Shown here in pieces: positions 15,435-23,366 of a stretch of 64,000 bases of DNA. The stretch covers positions 372,001 through 436,000 of the forward strand of contig NZ_JALDAX010000005.1 of the NCBI RefSeq assembly GCF_022698145.1, in the 5' to 3' direction. Source of the DNA: Streptomyces spinosisporus (GTDB taxonomy: Bacteria; Actinomycetota; Actinomycetes; Streptomycetales; Streptomycetaceae). The position numbers were made by a program, and so were the translations under genes. The notes beneath the pieces were generated by a model that was not told where the DNA came from, searched no databases, and was given only the letters and a program-made list of their open reading frames with translations. Each line of letters opens with the position of its first letter. Position 1 is the first letter of the stretch.

Positions 15435-17341
15435 CAGGACTCCTTCGGGCTGCGGGTGGTCTGTGGCTGGTCGCGCAGTTCCCCGCGCCCCTGGGTGGGC
15501 ACTACGACCGCCAGCAACGTGCCGACCGTCACTTGTTGGCCCATGGCCACCGGCAGATCAGTGAGCGTTCCTGTGGCGGGGGCTGTGATCCTGTGCTGCA
15601 TCTTCATCGCCTCCAGCCACAGGAGGGGCTGTCCGGCCTCGACAGGGGCCCCCTCGGTCAGGCCTTCGGCGATCTTGACGACCGTGCCCGGCATGGGGGC
15701 GAGGAGGGAGCCAGGGGCGTGTTGGGCCGTGGGGTCGGGGAAGCGGGGGAGGGCGGTGAGGGGGGTGGTGTTGACGTAGACCCGGTCGCCGTAGCGGGCC
15801 ACTTCGAACTTGCGCTGTACGCCGTCCACTTCGAGGACTACGAGGTCGGGGGTGGCCGTCACGACGCGTACGCCGTCTGCTTCCAGGCCCGCACGGGTGT
15901 GCCGGTAGCGGACCTCGTGCTCCTCGCCCGCCATGGCGTAGCGCTTGGTCTGCGGCTGGGAGGGCAGGTTGCGGAAGCCGCCGAAGCGGGAGGTGCGGGT
16001 GCGGGCGTCGGCGAGGGCGGCCGCGAGCGGGGCGTACGGGTCGGGGGCCGGGGTGGTGAGGTCGTCGAGGTGGCGGTCGTAGAAGCCGGTGTCCATGCCG
16101 GCGCTGGTGAACTCCTTGTGGCGCAGGGAGCGGACGAGGAGGTCGCGGTTGGTGGCCGGGCCGTGCAGGGTGGCCCGTTCCAGGGCGCCGGAGAGTCTGC
16201 GGACGGCCTCCGCGCGCGTGGGCGCGTGGGCGATCACCTTGGCGAGCATGGGGTCGTAGTGGACGCCGATGTCGTCGCCGTCGACGTAGCCCGTGTCGAG
16301 GCGGACGCCGTCGGGGACGGCCAGGCGGTGCAGGGTGCCGGTCTGCGGGGCCCAGTCGGCGGCCGGGTCCTCGGCGTACAGGCGGGCCTCGATCGCGTGG
16401 CCACGCGCGCGTGGCGGGTCGTTCTCGAGGGGGTGGCCCTCGGCGACGCGGATCTGCTCGGCGACCAGGTCGAGGCCGAACACGGCTTCCGTGACGGGGT
16501 GTTCGACCTGGAGGCGGGTGTTCATCTCCAGGAAGTGGGCCCGGTCGCCGGCGACGAGGAACTCGACGGTGCCCGCACCGACGTACGAGACCGCTCGTGC
16601 GGCGCGTACGGCCAGTGTGTGCAGTTCGTCCGTGAGCTGCTCGGAGAGGCCGGGGGCGGGCGCCTCCTCGATCACCTTCTGGTGGCGCCGCTGCAGGGAG
16701 CAGTCGCGGGTGCCGAGCGCCCACACCGTGCCGTGGGTGTCGGCGAGGATCTGCACCTCGACGTGGCGGCCGCCCTCCACGTACGGCTCGACGAAGACCT
16801 CGCCGTCGCCGAAGGCGCTCGCGGCCTCGGCGCGGGCGCCCTCCAGTGCCGCGTCGAGGTCGTCCAGGCGGCGCACGATCCGCATGCCGCGCCCACCGCC
16901 GCCCGCGGCGGCCTTCACCAGGACCGGCAGGTCGGACTCGGTGACGTGCTCCCGGTCCAGGGCTTCGATCCCCATCAGCTGCTTGGCCCGCGTCTTGGAC
17001 GCCATCGCCTCGATCGCCTCGGGCGGCGGCCCGATCCACACCAGGCCCGCGTCGATGACGGCGCGTGCGAAGTCGGCGTTCTCGGAGAGGAAGCCGTAGC
17101 CGGGGTGGACGGCGTCCGCGCCGGCGGCGACGGCCGCCTTCACGATCAGGTCGCCGCGCAGATACGTCTCGGCGGGCGCCGCGCCCTGAAGCCGTACGGC
17201 CGTGTCGGCCACGCGCGCGTGGAGCGCGTTCTCGTCGGCGTCCGAGTGCACGGCGATCGTCCGGATGCCCAGGTCGCGGCAGGTCCGGAAGATGCGGCAG
17301 GCGATCTCGCCGCGGTTGGCCACCAGCAGGGAAGTAATCAT
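15434..17341 (-). CDS. Acyl-CoA carboxylase alpha subunit (biotin carboxylase plus BCCP)
   Basis: A 635-residue biotin enzyme that carboxylates biotin with ATP and bicarbonate and passes it to the beta subunit next door. The biotin carboxylase domain starts at VANRGEIACRIFRT; the ATP loop is KAAAGGGGRGMRIV, then EMNTRLQVEHPVTE. A BCCP domain ends the protein with biotinyl Lys in LEAMKMQH. Compared with the usual sequence, the loop after KQLM is a few residues short. The last 17 or so residues (GRGELRDQPQ onward) are encoded by a dispersed intergenic repeat. ATG 17341 lies 5 nt after the beta-subunit stop. Confidence 0.92.
   Translation of the reverse strand: MITSLLVANRGEIACRIFRTCRDLGIRTIAVHSDADENALHARVADTAVRLQGAAPAETYLRGDLIVKAAVAAGADAVHPGYGFLSENADFARAVIDAGLVWIGPPPEAIEAMASKTRAKQLMGIEALDREHVTESDLPVLVKAAAGGGGRGMRIVRRLDDLDAALEGARAEAASAFGDGEVFVEPYVEGGRHVEVQILADTHGTVWALGTRDCSLQRRHQKVIEEAPAPGLSEQLTDELHTLAVRAARAVSYVGAGTVEFLVAGDRAHFLEMNTRLQVEHPVTEAVFGLDLVAEQIRVAEGHPLENDPPRARGHAIEARLYAEDPAADWAPQTGTLHRLAVPDGVRLDTGYVDGDDIGVHYDPMLAKVIAHAPTRAEAVRRLSGALERATLHGPATNRDLLVRSLRHKEFTSAGMDTGFYDRHLDDLTTPAPDPYAPLAAALADARTRTSRFGGFRNLPSQPQTKRYAMAGEEHEVRYRHTRAGLEADGVRVVTATPDLVVLEVDGVQRKFEVARYGDRVYVNTTPLTALPRFPDPTAQHAPGSLLAPMPGTVVKIAEGLTEGAPVEAGQPLLWLEAMKMQHRITAPATGTLTDLPVAMGQQVTVGTLLAVVVPTQGRGELRDQPQTTRSPKES
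15469..15492. repeat. Dispersed GC repeat embedded in the 3' end of the carboxylase gene
   Basis: The reverse complement of this segment matches 23 of 24 bases of the intergenic element at 1807-1830 (core AGGGGCGCGGGGAACTGCGC). Here it lies inside the coding frame and supplies the residues after the BCCP domain, so a mobile or dispersed sequence has become a protein tail. Confidence 0.75.
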
Positions 17342-17346
17342 GGGCC

Positions 17347-18945
17347 TCACATCCGGAAGACGCCGAAGCCGCCGCGTGCGCCCTCGTAGGGCGCCGTGTG
17401 GACGGCCGACAGGCACAGGCCGAGGACGGTGCGGGTGTCGCGCGGGTCGATGACGCCGTCGTCGTACAGCCGCCCCGACAGGAACTTCGGCAGCGACTCG
17501 GACTCGATCTGCTGCTCCACCATGGCGCGCAGCCCGGCGTCCGCCTCGTCGTCGTAGGGCTGCCCCTTCGCGGCCGCCGACTGGCGGGCCACGATCGACA
17601 GGACGCCGGCGAGCTGCTGCGGGCCCATGACGGCCGACTTGGCGCTGGGCCAGGCGAACAGGAAGCGCGGGTCGTAGGCGCGTCCGCACATGCCGTAGTG
17701 CCCGGCGCCGTAGGAGGCGCCCATGAGGACGGACAGGTGGGGGACCTTCGAATTGGAGACGGCGTTGATCATCATCGCGCCGTGCTTGATGATGCCGCCC
17801 TGCTCGTACTCCTTGCCCACCATGTAGCCGGTGGTGTTGTGCAGGAAGATCAGCGGGATGTCGCGCTGGTTGGCGAGCTGGATGAACTGGGCGGCCTTCT
17901 GCGACTCCTCGCTGAAGAGCACCCCTTGGGCGTTCGCGAGGATGCCGACCGGATAGCCGTGCAGGGCGGCCCACCCGGTGGTCAGGCTGGTCCCGTACAG
18001 CGGCTTGAACTCGTCGAAGTCGGAGGCGTCGACGATCCGGGCGATGACCTCGCGCGGGTCGAAGGGGATCTTGAGGTCCCCGGGGACGATGCCGAGCAGC
18101 TCCTCCGCGTCGTACTTGGGAGGCGCGGCGGGTCCCGGATCCTCGTACGCCTTGCGGTGGTTGAGGCGGGCGACGACCCGCCGCGCCTGCCGCAGGGCGT
18201 CCGGCTCGTCGACCGCGAAGTAGTCCGCGAGGCCCGACACGCGCGCGTGCATCTCGGCGCCGCCCAGCGACTCGTCGTCGCTCTCCTCGCCGGTGGCCAT
18301 CTTCACCAGCGGCGGCCCGCCGAGGAACACCTTGGCGCGCTCCTTGACCATGATCACGTGGTCGGACATGCCGGGGATGTACGCGCCTCCGGCCGTCGAG
18401 TTGCCGAAGACGACGGCGATGGTCGGGATGCCGGCGGCCGAGAGCCGGGTCAGGTCGCGGAAGATGGCGCCGCCGGGGATGAAGATCTCCTTCTGCGACG
18501 GCAGATCGGCGCCGCCCGACTCCACCAGGCTGATGCAGGGCAGCCGGTTGGCGAGCGCGATGTCGTTGGCGCGCAGGGCCTTCTTCAGCGACCAGGGGTT
18601 GCTGGCGCCGCCGCGCACGGTCGGGTCGTTGGCGGTGATCAGGCACTCCACGCCCTCGACGACGCCGATGCCGGTGACGAGCGAGGCGCCCACGGCGTAG
18701 TCGCTCCCCCAGGCGGCGAGCGGTGACAGCTCCAGGAAGGGCGTGTCCGCATCGAGCAGCAGCTCGATGCGCTCCCGGGCGAGCAGCTTGCCGCGCTTCC
18801 GGTGCCGCGCCACGTACTTCTCGCCCCCGCCCGCGAGCGCCTTCGCGTGCTCGGCGTCGAGGTCGGCGAGCTTGGCGAGCATGGCGTCGCGGTTCTCGCG
18901 GTAGTCGGAACCGGCCGTGTCCAGACCGGAGTTGATCACCGTCAC
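17347..18945 (-). CDS. Acyl-CoA carboxylase beta subunit (carboxyltransferase), methylcrotonyl/geranyl-CoA type
   Basis: A 532-residue carboxyltransferase moving the carboxyl group from biotin to an acyl-CoA. ESGGADLPSQKEIFIPGG, FGNSTAGGAYIPGMSDH and FLGGPPLVKMATGEESDDE are typical of methylcrotonyl-CoA and geranyl-CoA carboxylases rather than propionyl-CoA carboxylases. The second half carries NAQGVLFSEESQKAAQFIQL. GTG 18945 follows GGAGGACC; the frame continues upstream but overlaps the previous gene. Together with the AtuA-like gene this points to branched or terpenoid acyl-CoA catabolism. Confidence 0.92.
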   Translation of the reverse strand: MTVINSGLDTAGSDYRENRDAMLAKLADLDAEHAKALAGGGEKYVARHRKRGKLLARERIELLLDADTPFLELSPLAAWGSDYAVGASLVTGIGVVEGVECLITANDPTVRGGASNPWSLKKALRANDIALANRLPCISLVESGGADLPSQKEIFIPGGAIFRDLTRLSAAGIPTIAVVFGNSTAGGAYIPGMSDHVIMVKERAKVFLGGPPLVKMATGEESDDESLGGAEMHARVSGLADYFAVDEPDALRQARRVVARLNHRKAYEDPGPAAPPKYDAEELLGIVPGDLKIPFDPREVIARIVDASDFDEFKPLYGTSLTTGWAALHGYPVGILANAQGVLFSEESQKAAQFIQLANQRDIPLIFLHNTTGYMVGKEYEQGGIIKHGAMMINAVSNSKVPHLSVLMGASYGAGHYGMCGRAYDPRFLFAWPSAKSAVMGPQQLAGVLSIVARQSAAAKGQPYDDEADAGLRAMVEQQIESESLPKFLSGRLYDDGVIDPRDTRTVLGLCLSAVHTAPYEGARGGFGVFRM

Positions 18946-18974
18946 AACAGGTCCTCCGTCACAACAGGTCCTCC
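18941..18974. repeat. Perfect 17-bp tandem duplication at a gene junction
   Basis: GTCACAACAGGTCCTCC occurs twice in direct succession (18941-18957 and 18958-18974). On the coding strand each copy contains GGAGGACC, one of them serving as the ribosome binding site of the carboxyltransferase. The other copy encodes the last residues and the stop of the AtuA-like protein. Confidence 0.85.
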
Positions 18975-20650
18975 GGGATGTCCAAATGGCGGGAGCGCAG
19001 CCATTCGCCGAGGGCCTTGGCCTGCGGATCGAAACGGTGCTGGGCGGCGACACCCGCGCCGAGGATGCCCTCGACGACGAAGTTCAGCGCGCGCAGATTC
19101 GGCAGAACGTGCCGTACGACGGTCAAGTCCGCCGTCTCCGGCAGGAGTTCACGGAACCGCTCGACGGTGAGGGTGTGCACCAGCCACCGCCAGGCGGCAT
19201 CCGACCGCACCCACACCCCCACGTTGGCGTTCCCGCCCTTGTCCCCGCTGCGGGCACCGGCGACGAGCCCGAGAGGGGCGCGGCGGACCCGGGACGCGGA
19301 CAGCGGCTCGGGCGCCTCCGGTTCCGGCAGGTCTTCGAGTACGAGGCTGTCGGCGGCCGGCGGCACGGAAATCCGCCGCCCGTCGTCGAACACCGCCACG
19401 TGCTCGACGTCGCCCTGAGGGACGTAGGCGGCGTCGAACACCCCGTAGGGCGCGCCCTTTCCGGGCGGGGCCAGCACATGGAAGCCGGGATAACTGGCGA
19501 GTGCCAGCTCGATGGCGGCGCCGCTCAGCGGCCGTCCGACGACCGCCTCGTCCGGGTCCCGTACGACGAGCCGGAGCACGGCGCTCGCGGTCTCCTCGGA
19601 CGCGGCGTCGGGCTTGTCCGTGCGGACCAGATCCCAACGCACCTCCGCCGGCGGCGACTTGGCGAGCGCGTCCGTCATCTGCTCGCGCACGAGCGCGACC
19701 TTGGCCTCGATGTCGAGGCCGGTGAGGACGAAGGCGACCTCGTTGCGGAAGCCACCGAGGCGGTTGAGGCCGACCTTGAGGGTCGGGGGCGGGGCCTCGC
19801 CGCGTACGCCGTCGATCCGGACGCGGTCGGGCCCGTCCTGGGTGAGGCGCACGGTGTCGAGGCGAGCGGTGACGTCGGGCCCGGCGTACCGGGCACCGCC
19901 CGTCTCGTACAGGAGCTGCGCGGTGACCGTGCCGATGTCGACGAAGCCGCCGGTGCCGGGGTGCTTGGTGATGACGCAGCTGCCGTCCTCGTGGACCTCG
20001 GCGAGCGGGAAGCCGGGGCGCCGGACATCGGCCGCCCGTTCGCCGAAGAAGGCGTAGTTGCCGCCGGTGGCCTGTGTCCCGCACTCCAGGACGTGCCCGG
20101 CGACGACGGCGCCCGCGAGCCGGTCGTACTCCCCCGGCTGCCAGCCGAAGCGCGCGGCGGCGGGCCCGGTGACCAGCGCCGCGTCCGTGACCCGGCCGGT
20201 GACGACGACGTCCGCACCCTCGCGCAGACACGCGGCGATCCCGAAGCCGCCGAGGTAGGCGTGGGCGGCGAGGCTGCCGGGGTGGGCGGCGGTGAGGTCG
20301 TCGCCCTCGACGTGGGCGACACGGACGGGGATGCTGAGCCGCTCGGCCAACTGCCGTACGGCGTGGGCGAGTCCGGCCGGGTTGAGGCCGCCGGCGTTGG
20401 TGACGATGCGGACCCCGCGCTCGTGCGCGAGGCCCAGGCACTCCTCCAACTGGCGCAGAAAGGTGCGGGCGAACCCGGCGGCGGGGTCCTTCAGCCGGTC
20501 GCGGCCCAGGATCAGCATGGTGAGTTCGGCGAGGTAGTCGCCGGTGAGGACGTCGAGTTCGCCGCCGGTGAGCATTTCGCGCATGGCGTCGAAACGGTCG
20601 CCGTAGAAGCCGGAGGCGTTGCCGATGCGCAAGGGTGGCCGGGTCGTCAC
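18959..20650 (-). CDS. AtuA-like (DUF1446) acyclic terpene utilisation protein
   Basis: A 563-residue cytosolic protein. The N-terminal two thirds is DUF1446 (GNASGFYGDRFDAM at the start, IVTNAGGLNPAGL, VVTGRVTDAALVTGPAAARF). A C-terminal AtuA ferredoxin-fold-like domain carries ARSGDKGGNANVG near 470-482. AtuA is required for acyclic terpenoid degradation in Pseudomonas, but its biochemical role is unclear. GTG 20650 overlaps the previous stop (GTGA). Adjacent carboxylase genes fit an Atu/Liu-like pathway, although Streptomyces versions may use other branched acids. Confidence 0.88.
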   Translation of the reverse strand: MTTRPPLRIGNASGFYGDRFDAMREMLTGGELDVLTGDYLAELTMLILGRDRLKDPAAGFARTFLRQLEECLGLAHERGVRIVTNAGGLNPAGLAHAVRQLAERLSIPVRVAHVEGDDLTAAHPGSLAAHAYLGGFGIAACLREGADVVVTGRVTDAALVTGPAAARFGWQPGEYDRLAGAVVAGHVLECGTQATGGNYAFFGERAADVRRPGFPLAEVHEDGSCVITKHPGTGGFVDIGTVTAQLLYETGGARYAGPDVTARLDTVRLTQDGPDRVRIDGVRGEAPPPTLKVGLNRLGGFRNEVAFVLTGLDIEAKVALVREQMTDALAKSPPAEVRWDLVRTDKPDAASEETASAVLRLVVRDPDEAVVGRPLSGAAIELALASYPGFHVLAPPGKGAPYGVFDAAYVPQGDVEHVAVFDDGRRISVPPAADSLVLEDLPEPEAPEPLSASRVRRAPLGLVAGARSGDKGGNANVGVWVRSDAAWRWLVHTLTVERFRELLPETADLTVVRHVLPNLRALNFVVEGILGAGVAAQHRFDPQAKALGEWLRSRHLDIPEDLL

Positions 20651-21441
20651 CGGGCATCCCCCTTCGGCGCGCGGCCCTTGCCCGGGGGCCCGGCGAAGGC
20701 CTGCGCGATGTCCAGCCAGCGGTCGGCGTTCTCTCCTACGGCCACGAGCGCGAGGTCGGAGCGGTGGGCGCGCTGGGTGACCAGGAGGCAGAAGTCGAGG
20801 GCGGGGCCGGTGACGCGCTCGTCGGCGTCCTCGGGGCCGTAGACCCACAACTCACCTGATGGCGCGCCGAGTTCGACCCGGAACTGCTCGAACGGCACCG
20901 GCAGCCCATGCACGCCGAACGCGAAGTCGCGGGTGCGGACGCCGAGGCGGGCGATGTGGCGGAGGCGGTCGGTGGGGGTGCGTTCCACGCCGAGGGCCGC
21001 CGCCACGTCCCCGCCGTGGGCCCAGGTCTCCATCAGGCGGGCGGTCGCCATGGATGCGGTGGCCATGGGCGGGCCGTACCAGGGGAAACGCGCACCTTCG
21101 GGCGCGGCCCGCAGCGCCTCGGCCAGCGCCTTGCGTCCGGCCCGCCAGTCCGCGAGCAGCCGCTCGGGCGGCTTGGCGGCGCCCTCCGCCGCGCCGTTGT
21201 CGACGAAGTCACCGGGCTGCGCGAGCGCCTTCTCGACCTCACGGGAGAAGGCGTCCTGATCCGTCACGGCCAGCACGGAGTGGTGGTCGGTCCAGGCGAG
21301 GTGCGCGATCTGATGGGCCACGGTCCAGCCGGGTGCGGGAGTCTGGAGCGCCCACTGCTCCGGGCCCAACTCGGCCACGATGCGGTCGAGTTCCTCACTC
21401 TCCGCACAGAGATCGTCGATCACGGGCGTCGGGTCAGCCAT
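20647..21441 (-). CDS. TIGR03084-family protein with maleylpyruvate isomerase-like DinB fold
   Basis: A 264-residue protein, first gene of the operon. The N-terminal four-helix region (about 1-150) has WTVAHQIAHLAWTDHHSV, whose His residues resemble the metal site of mycothiol-dependent maleylpyruvate isomerase-like proteins. ETWAHGGDVAAALG follows near 158. A C-terminal domain is attached. Its catalytic role is not established. Frames extend to 21660, but ATG 21441 gives the family length. The operator-like palindrome at 21469 lies 28 nt upstream. Confidence 0.85.
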   Translation of the reverse strand: MADPTPVIDDLCAESEELDRIVAELGPEQWALQTPAPGWTVAHQIAHLAWTDHHSVLAVTDQDAFSREVEKALAQPGDFVDNGAAEGAAKPPERLLADWRAGRKALAEALRAAPEGARFPWYGPPMATASMATARLMETWAHGGDVAAALGVERTPTDRLRHIARLGVRTRDFAFGVHGLPVPFEQFRVELGAPSGELWVYGPEDADERVTGPALDFCLLVTQRAHRSDLALVAVGENADRWLDIAQAFAGPPGKGRAPKGDAR

Positions 21442-21468
21442 GGGGCGAGCATGGCAGCGGCGCCAGAA

Positions 21469-21486
21469 ACAAGCAAGCGTGCTTGT
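21469..21486. promoter_or_regulatory. Palindromic operator upstream of the acyl-CoA operon
   Basis: ACAAGCA and TGCTTGT arms flank a 4-bp centre (ACAAGCAAGCGTGCTTGT). It lies 28 nt before the first operon gene, in an AT-rich promoter spacer. Size and symmetry suit a TetR dimer, and the only TetR gene nearby is the last gene of this operon. Whether it also affects the divergent XRE gene is unknown. Confidence 0.65.
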
Positions 21487-21560
21487 ATTAATTTGTTTTC
21501 CACAGGGGTCATATCTGTGAGCGCTTGTGTGGCTACTCTCTGTAAAGGGAGGTGGTGGCC

Positions 21561-22406
21561 ATGCACATCCGCGAACTTGATCCCAGCGGGTCGCCCTTGG
21601 ACTACTACGGCTATGAGCTACGGCGGGCTCGGGAGGCAGCGGGACTGACCCAGCAGGCATTGGGGTCCATCGTGTTCTGCACGGGGTCCCTGATCGGCCA
21701 GATCGAGACGACGGTACGGGTGCCTACGCGGGAGTTCTCGGAGCGGGTGGATGCTGCGCTGGGGACGGATGGGACGTTTTCTCGGCTGGTGGGGTTGGTG
21801 TTGCGCAGCCAGCTGCCTAGTTGGTTTCAGCCTTATGCGGAGATGGAGGCGAGGGCGGCGTATATCTCTACCTTCCAGGCGCAGTTGGTGGACGGTCTCC
21901 TCCAGACGGAGGGGTATGCCCGTGCGGTCCTTGGCATCCGCGACGACACGGAGCTCGAGTCGAAGGTGGCCGCGCGACTTGACCGGCAGCGCCTGTTGGG
22001 CGGGGATCGTCCCCCGATGACGTGGGTGGTGCTCAGCGAAGCAGTGCTGCACCAGGAGGTTGGCGGTCGGGGGGTGATGCGGGACCAACTCGCCCATCTG
22101 TTGACCATGCGCAACCGACCGTGGGTGAAGGTGCAGGTCCTGCCGTTCGAGGCAGGCGCGCACACCGGAATGATGGGCTCGTTCGCCCATCTGCGCTTCG
22201 ACCGGGACCCCGACATCATCTACACCGAGGACTTCATCCAGGGGCACATGACAGCCAATCCGGACGCTGTCCGGGAAGGGGCGGTCCGTTACGATCAACT
22301 CCAAGCCGCAGCGCTCTCCGTGGAGAATTCCGCGGCTCTGATCGCCCGCGTTATGGAGGAGCGATATGGCAACGAACCCGGGTCTGCCGAGCGCGATATG
22401 GCGTAA
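21561..22406 (+). CDS. XRE-family regulator with DUF5753 domain
   Basis: A 281-residue protein typical of the many Streptomyces HTH regulators paired with DUF397 proteins. The N-terminal helix-turn-helix (about 16-70) contains RRAREAAGLTQQALGS. DUF5753 follows (WFQPYAEMEARA, FQAQLVDGLLQTEGYARAVL, MTWVVLSEAVLHQEVGG). ATG 21561 sits 9 nt after GGGAGG. Codon third positions are visibly less GC-biased than in the flanking operon, suggesting acquisition. It overlaps the DUF397 gene by 41 nt. WhiJ-like regulators of this type influence development, but the specific role here is unknown. Confidence 0.9.
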   Translation: MHIRELDPSGSPLDYYGYELRRAREAAGLTQQALGSIVFCTGSLIGQIETTVRVPTREFSERVDAALGTDGTFSRLVGLVLRSQLPSWFQPYAEMEARAAYISTFQAQLVDGLLQTEGYARAVLGIRDDTELESKVAARLDRQRLLGGDRPPMTWVVLSEAVLHQEVGGRGVMRDQLAHLLTMRNRPWVKVQVLPFEAGAHTGMMGSFAHLRFDRDPDIIYTEDFIQGHMTANPDAVREGAVRYDQLQAAALSVENSAALIARVMEERYGNEPGSAERDMA

Positions 22407-22695
22407 GTCCTCGTACAGCGGCGACACCGGCGGCCAGTGCGTCGAGTGCATGCCCCTCGGCACCGCAACGTGGCGCAAAGCCTCCTACAGCGGGGGCACC
22501 GGAGGCGAATGCGTCGAGGTCGCCGACCTGACGGCGCACATAGCCATCCGCGACTCCAAGTACCCCGCTGGAGGCGTCGTCACTGTGTCCGCCGGTGTCT
22601 TTTCCAGCTGGCTCCGAGCTGTTGCTGATCAGGGCAGCGGGTCCGGCGTTACCTGCCAGATGCTGACGAGTTCGGACCGCGGCGTGATCATGTAG
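22366..22695 (+). CDS. DUF397 protein with a duplicated N-terminal half
   Basis: A 109-residue small partner of the XRE-DUF5753 regulator. The DUF397 hallmark WRKSSYSGDTGGQCVE (about 12-27) appears again as WRKASYSGGTGGECVE (about 36-51), then the usual RDSKYPAGG. Normal DUF397 proteins have one copy and about 60-70 residues. The C-terminal 20 or so residues run past the normal end and overlap the convergent gene by 67 nt. ATG 22366 lies inside the XRE gene, implying coupled translation. Confidence 0.85.
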   Translation: MATNPGLPSAIWRKSSYSGDTGGQCVECMPLGTATWRKASYSGGTGGECVEVADLTAHIAIRDSKYPAGGVVTVSAGVFSSWLRAVADQGSGSGVTCQMLTSSDRGVIM

Positions 22696-22889
22696 ACGAA
22701 GAAACCGCCCGCCACGAAAGCGTGCCTGGCACCCTCATCCGCTGCCTGCCAGGCCGCTCCATGCAAGTGCAGCGCCGCTGCCGCCCGCACGAGTTCGTCA
22801 GCCTTTTTCTCGACCTCGGCGAGGAAGCCAGGAGGCGCGCCTGCCGCCACGGTCTCCTCGTCGGGAACGTACTCCCAGTGCCATGTCAC
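22629..22889 (-). CDS. Small protein, candidate toxin of a two-gene cassette
   Basis: An 86-residue protein beginning MTWHWEYVPDEE. A charged helical centre (FLAEVEKKADELVRAAAAL) precedes a terminal beta-rich stretch (FFVYMITPRSELVSIWQV). The size and helix-then-strand order are compatible with a RelE/ParE-like fold, but I see no decisive residues. GTG 22889 overlaps the preceding stop by 4 nt (GTGA), giving the antitoxin-then-toxin order common in type II modules. Function remains a hypothesis. Confidence 0.6.
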   Translation of the reverse strand: MTWHWEYVPDEETVAAGAPPGFLAEVEKKADELVRAAAALHLHGAAWQAADEGARHAFVAGGFFVYMITPRSELVSIWQVTPDPLP

Positions 22890-23248
22890 GCCGCGCGTAC
22901 CGCCCGGGCTGCGTCGCGATAGATCGCTGCGGCCTTGACCAGGTGTTCCCGTGCCTCATCGGGAGCGGTCGCTACCTGGGCGAGGTACTCGGCCCGGTGA
23001 TACGCCCGCGCCGTATCAGGATGCCGCTCGATCTCCAGGAGAGCGGCCCAGTGAGCGAGGTAGGCGTGGACCGGGCTGAGCGAACCTTGTTCCACAGCGT
23101 CCGCCAGCGCCTGATCCTTGGCCTGGTCGTACGAGGCCAGGAGCTGCGGAGCCACGACGGCGCACGCGGCACGCAGCGAACCCGGAGTGCGCTCCGGGCT
23201 TGGAATCAGCGGCCCATGATTAGTCGGCCCAGTGTGCTGCACGCTCAT
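22886..23248 (-). CDS. DUF6247-like small protein, candidate antitoxin
   Basis: A 120-residue, mostly helical acidic protein with the pattern ERTPGSLRAACAVVAPQLL and AHWAALLEIERHPDTARAYH, which recalls actinobacterial DUF6247 proteins. It is the first gene of a two-gene unit with the 86-residue protein. TAGAGT lies 7 nt before ATG 23248 and no SD is visible, so the transcript is probably leaderless. An antitoxin or immunity role is inferred only from gene order. Confidence 0.6.
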   Translation of the reverse strand: MSVQHTGPTNHGPLIPSPERTPGSLRAACAVVAPQLLASYDQAKDQALADAVEQGSLSPVHAYLAHWAALLEIERHPDTARAYHRAEYLAQVATAPDEAREHLVKAAAIYRDAARAVRAA

Positions 23249-23366
23249 GGACTCGACTCTAGTCCGTCTCGATCCTGGTCGTATCGGGAAAGCGCGCAGG
23301 ACACCCGGCCGGGGCTCACGGGATATTCCCGCGCGCCATCCATCAACCCGGCTGTACCGTCGCCCA

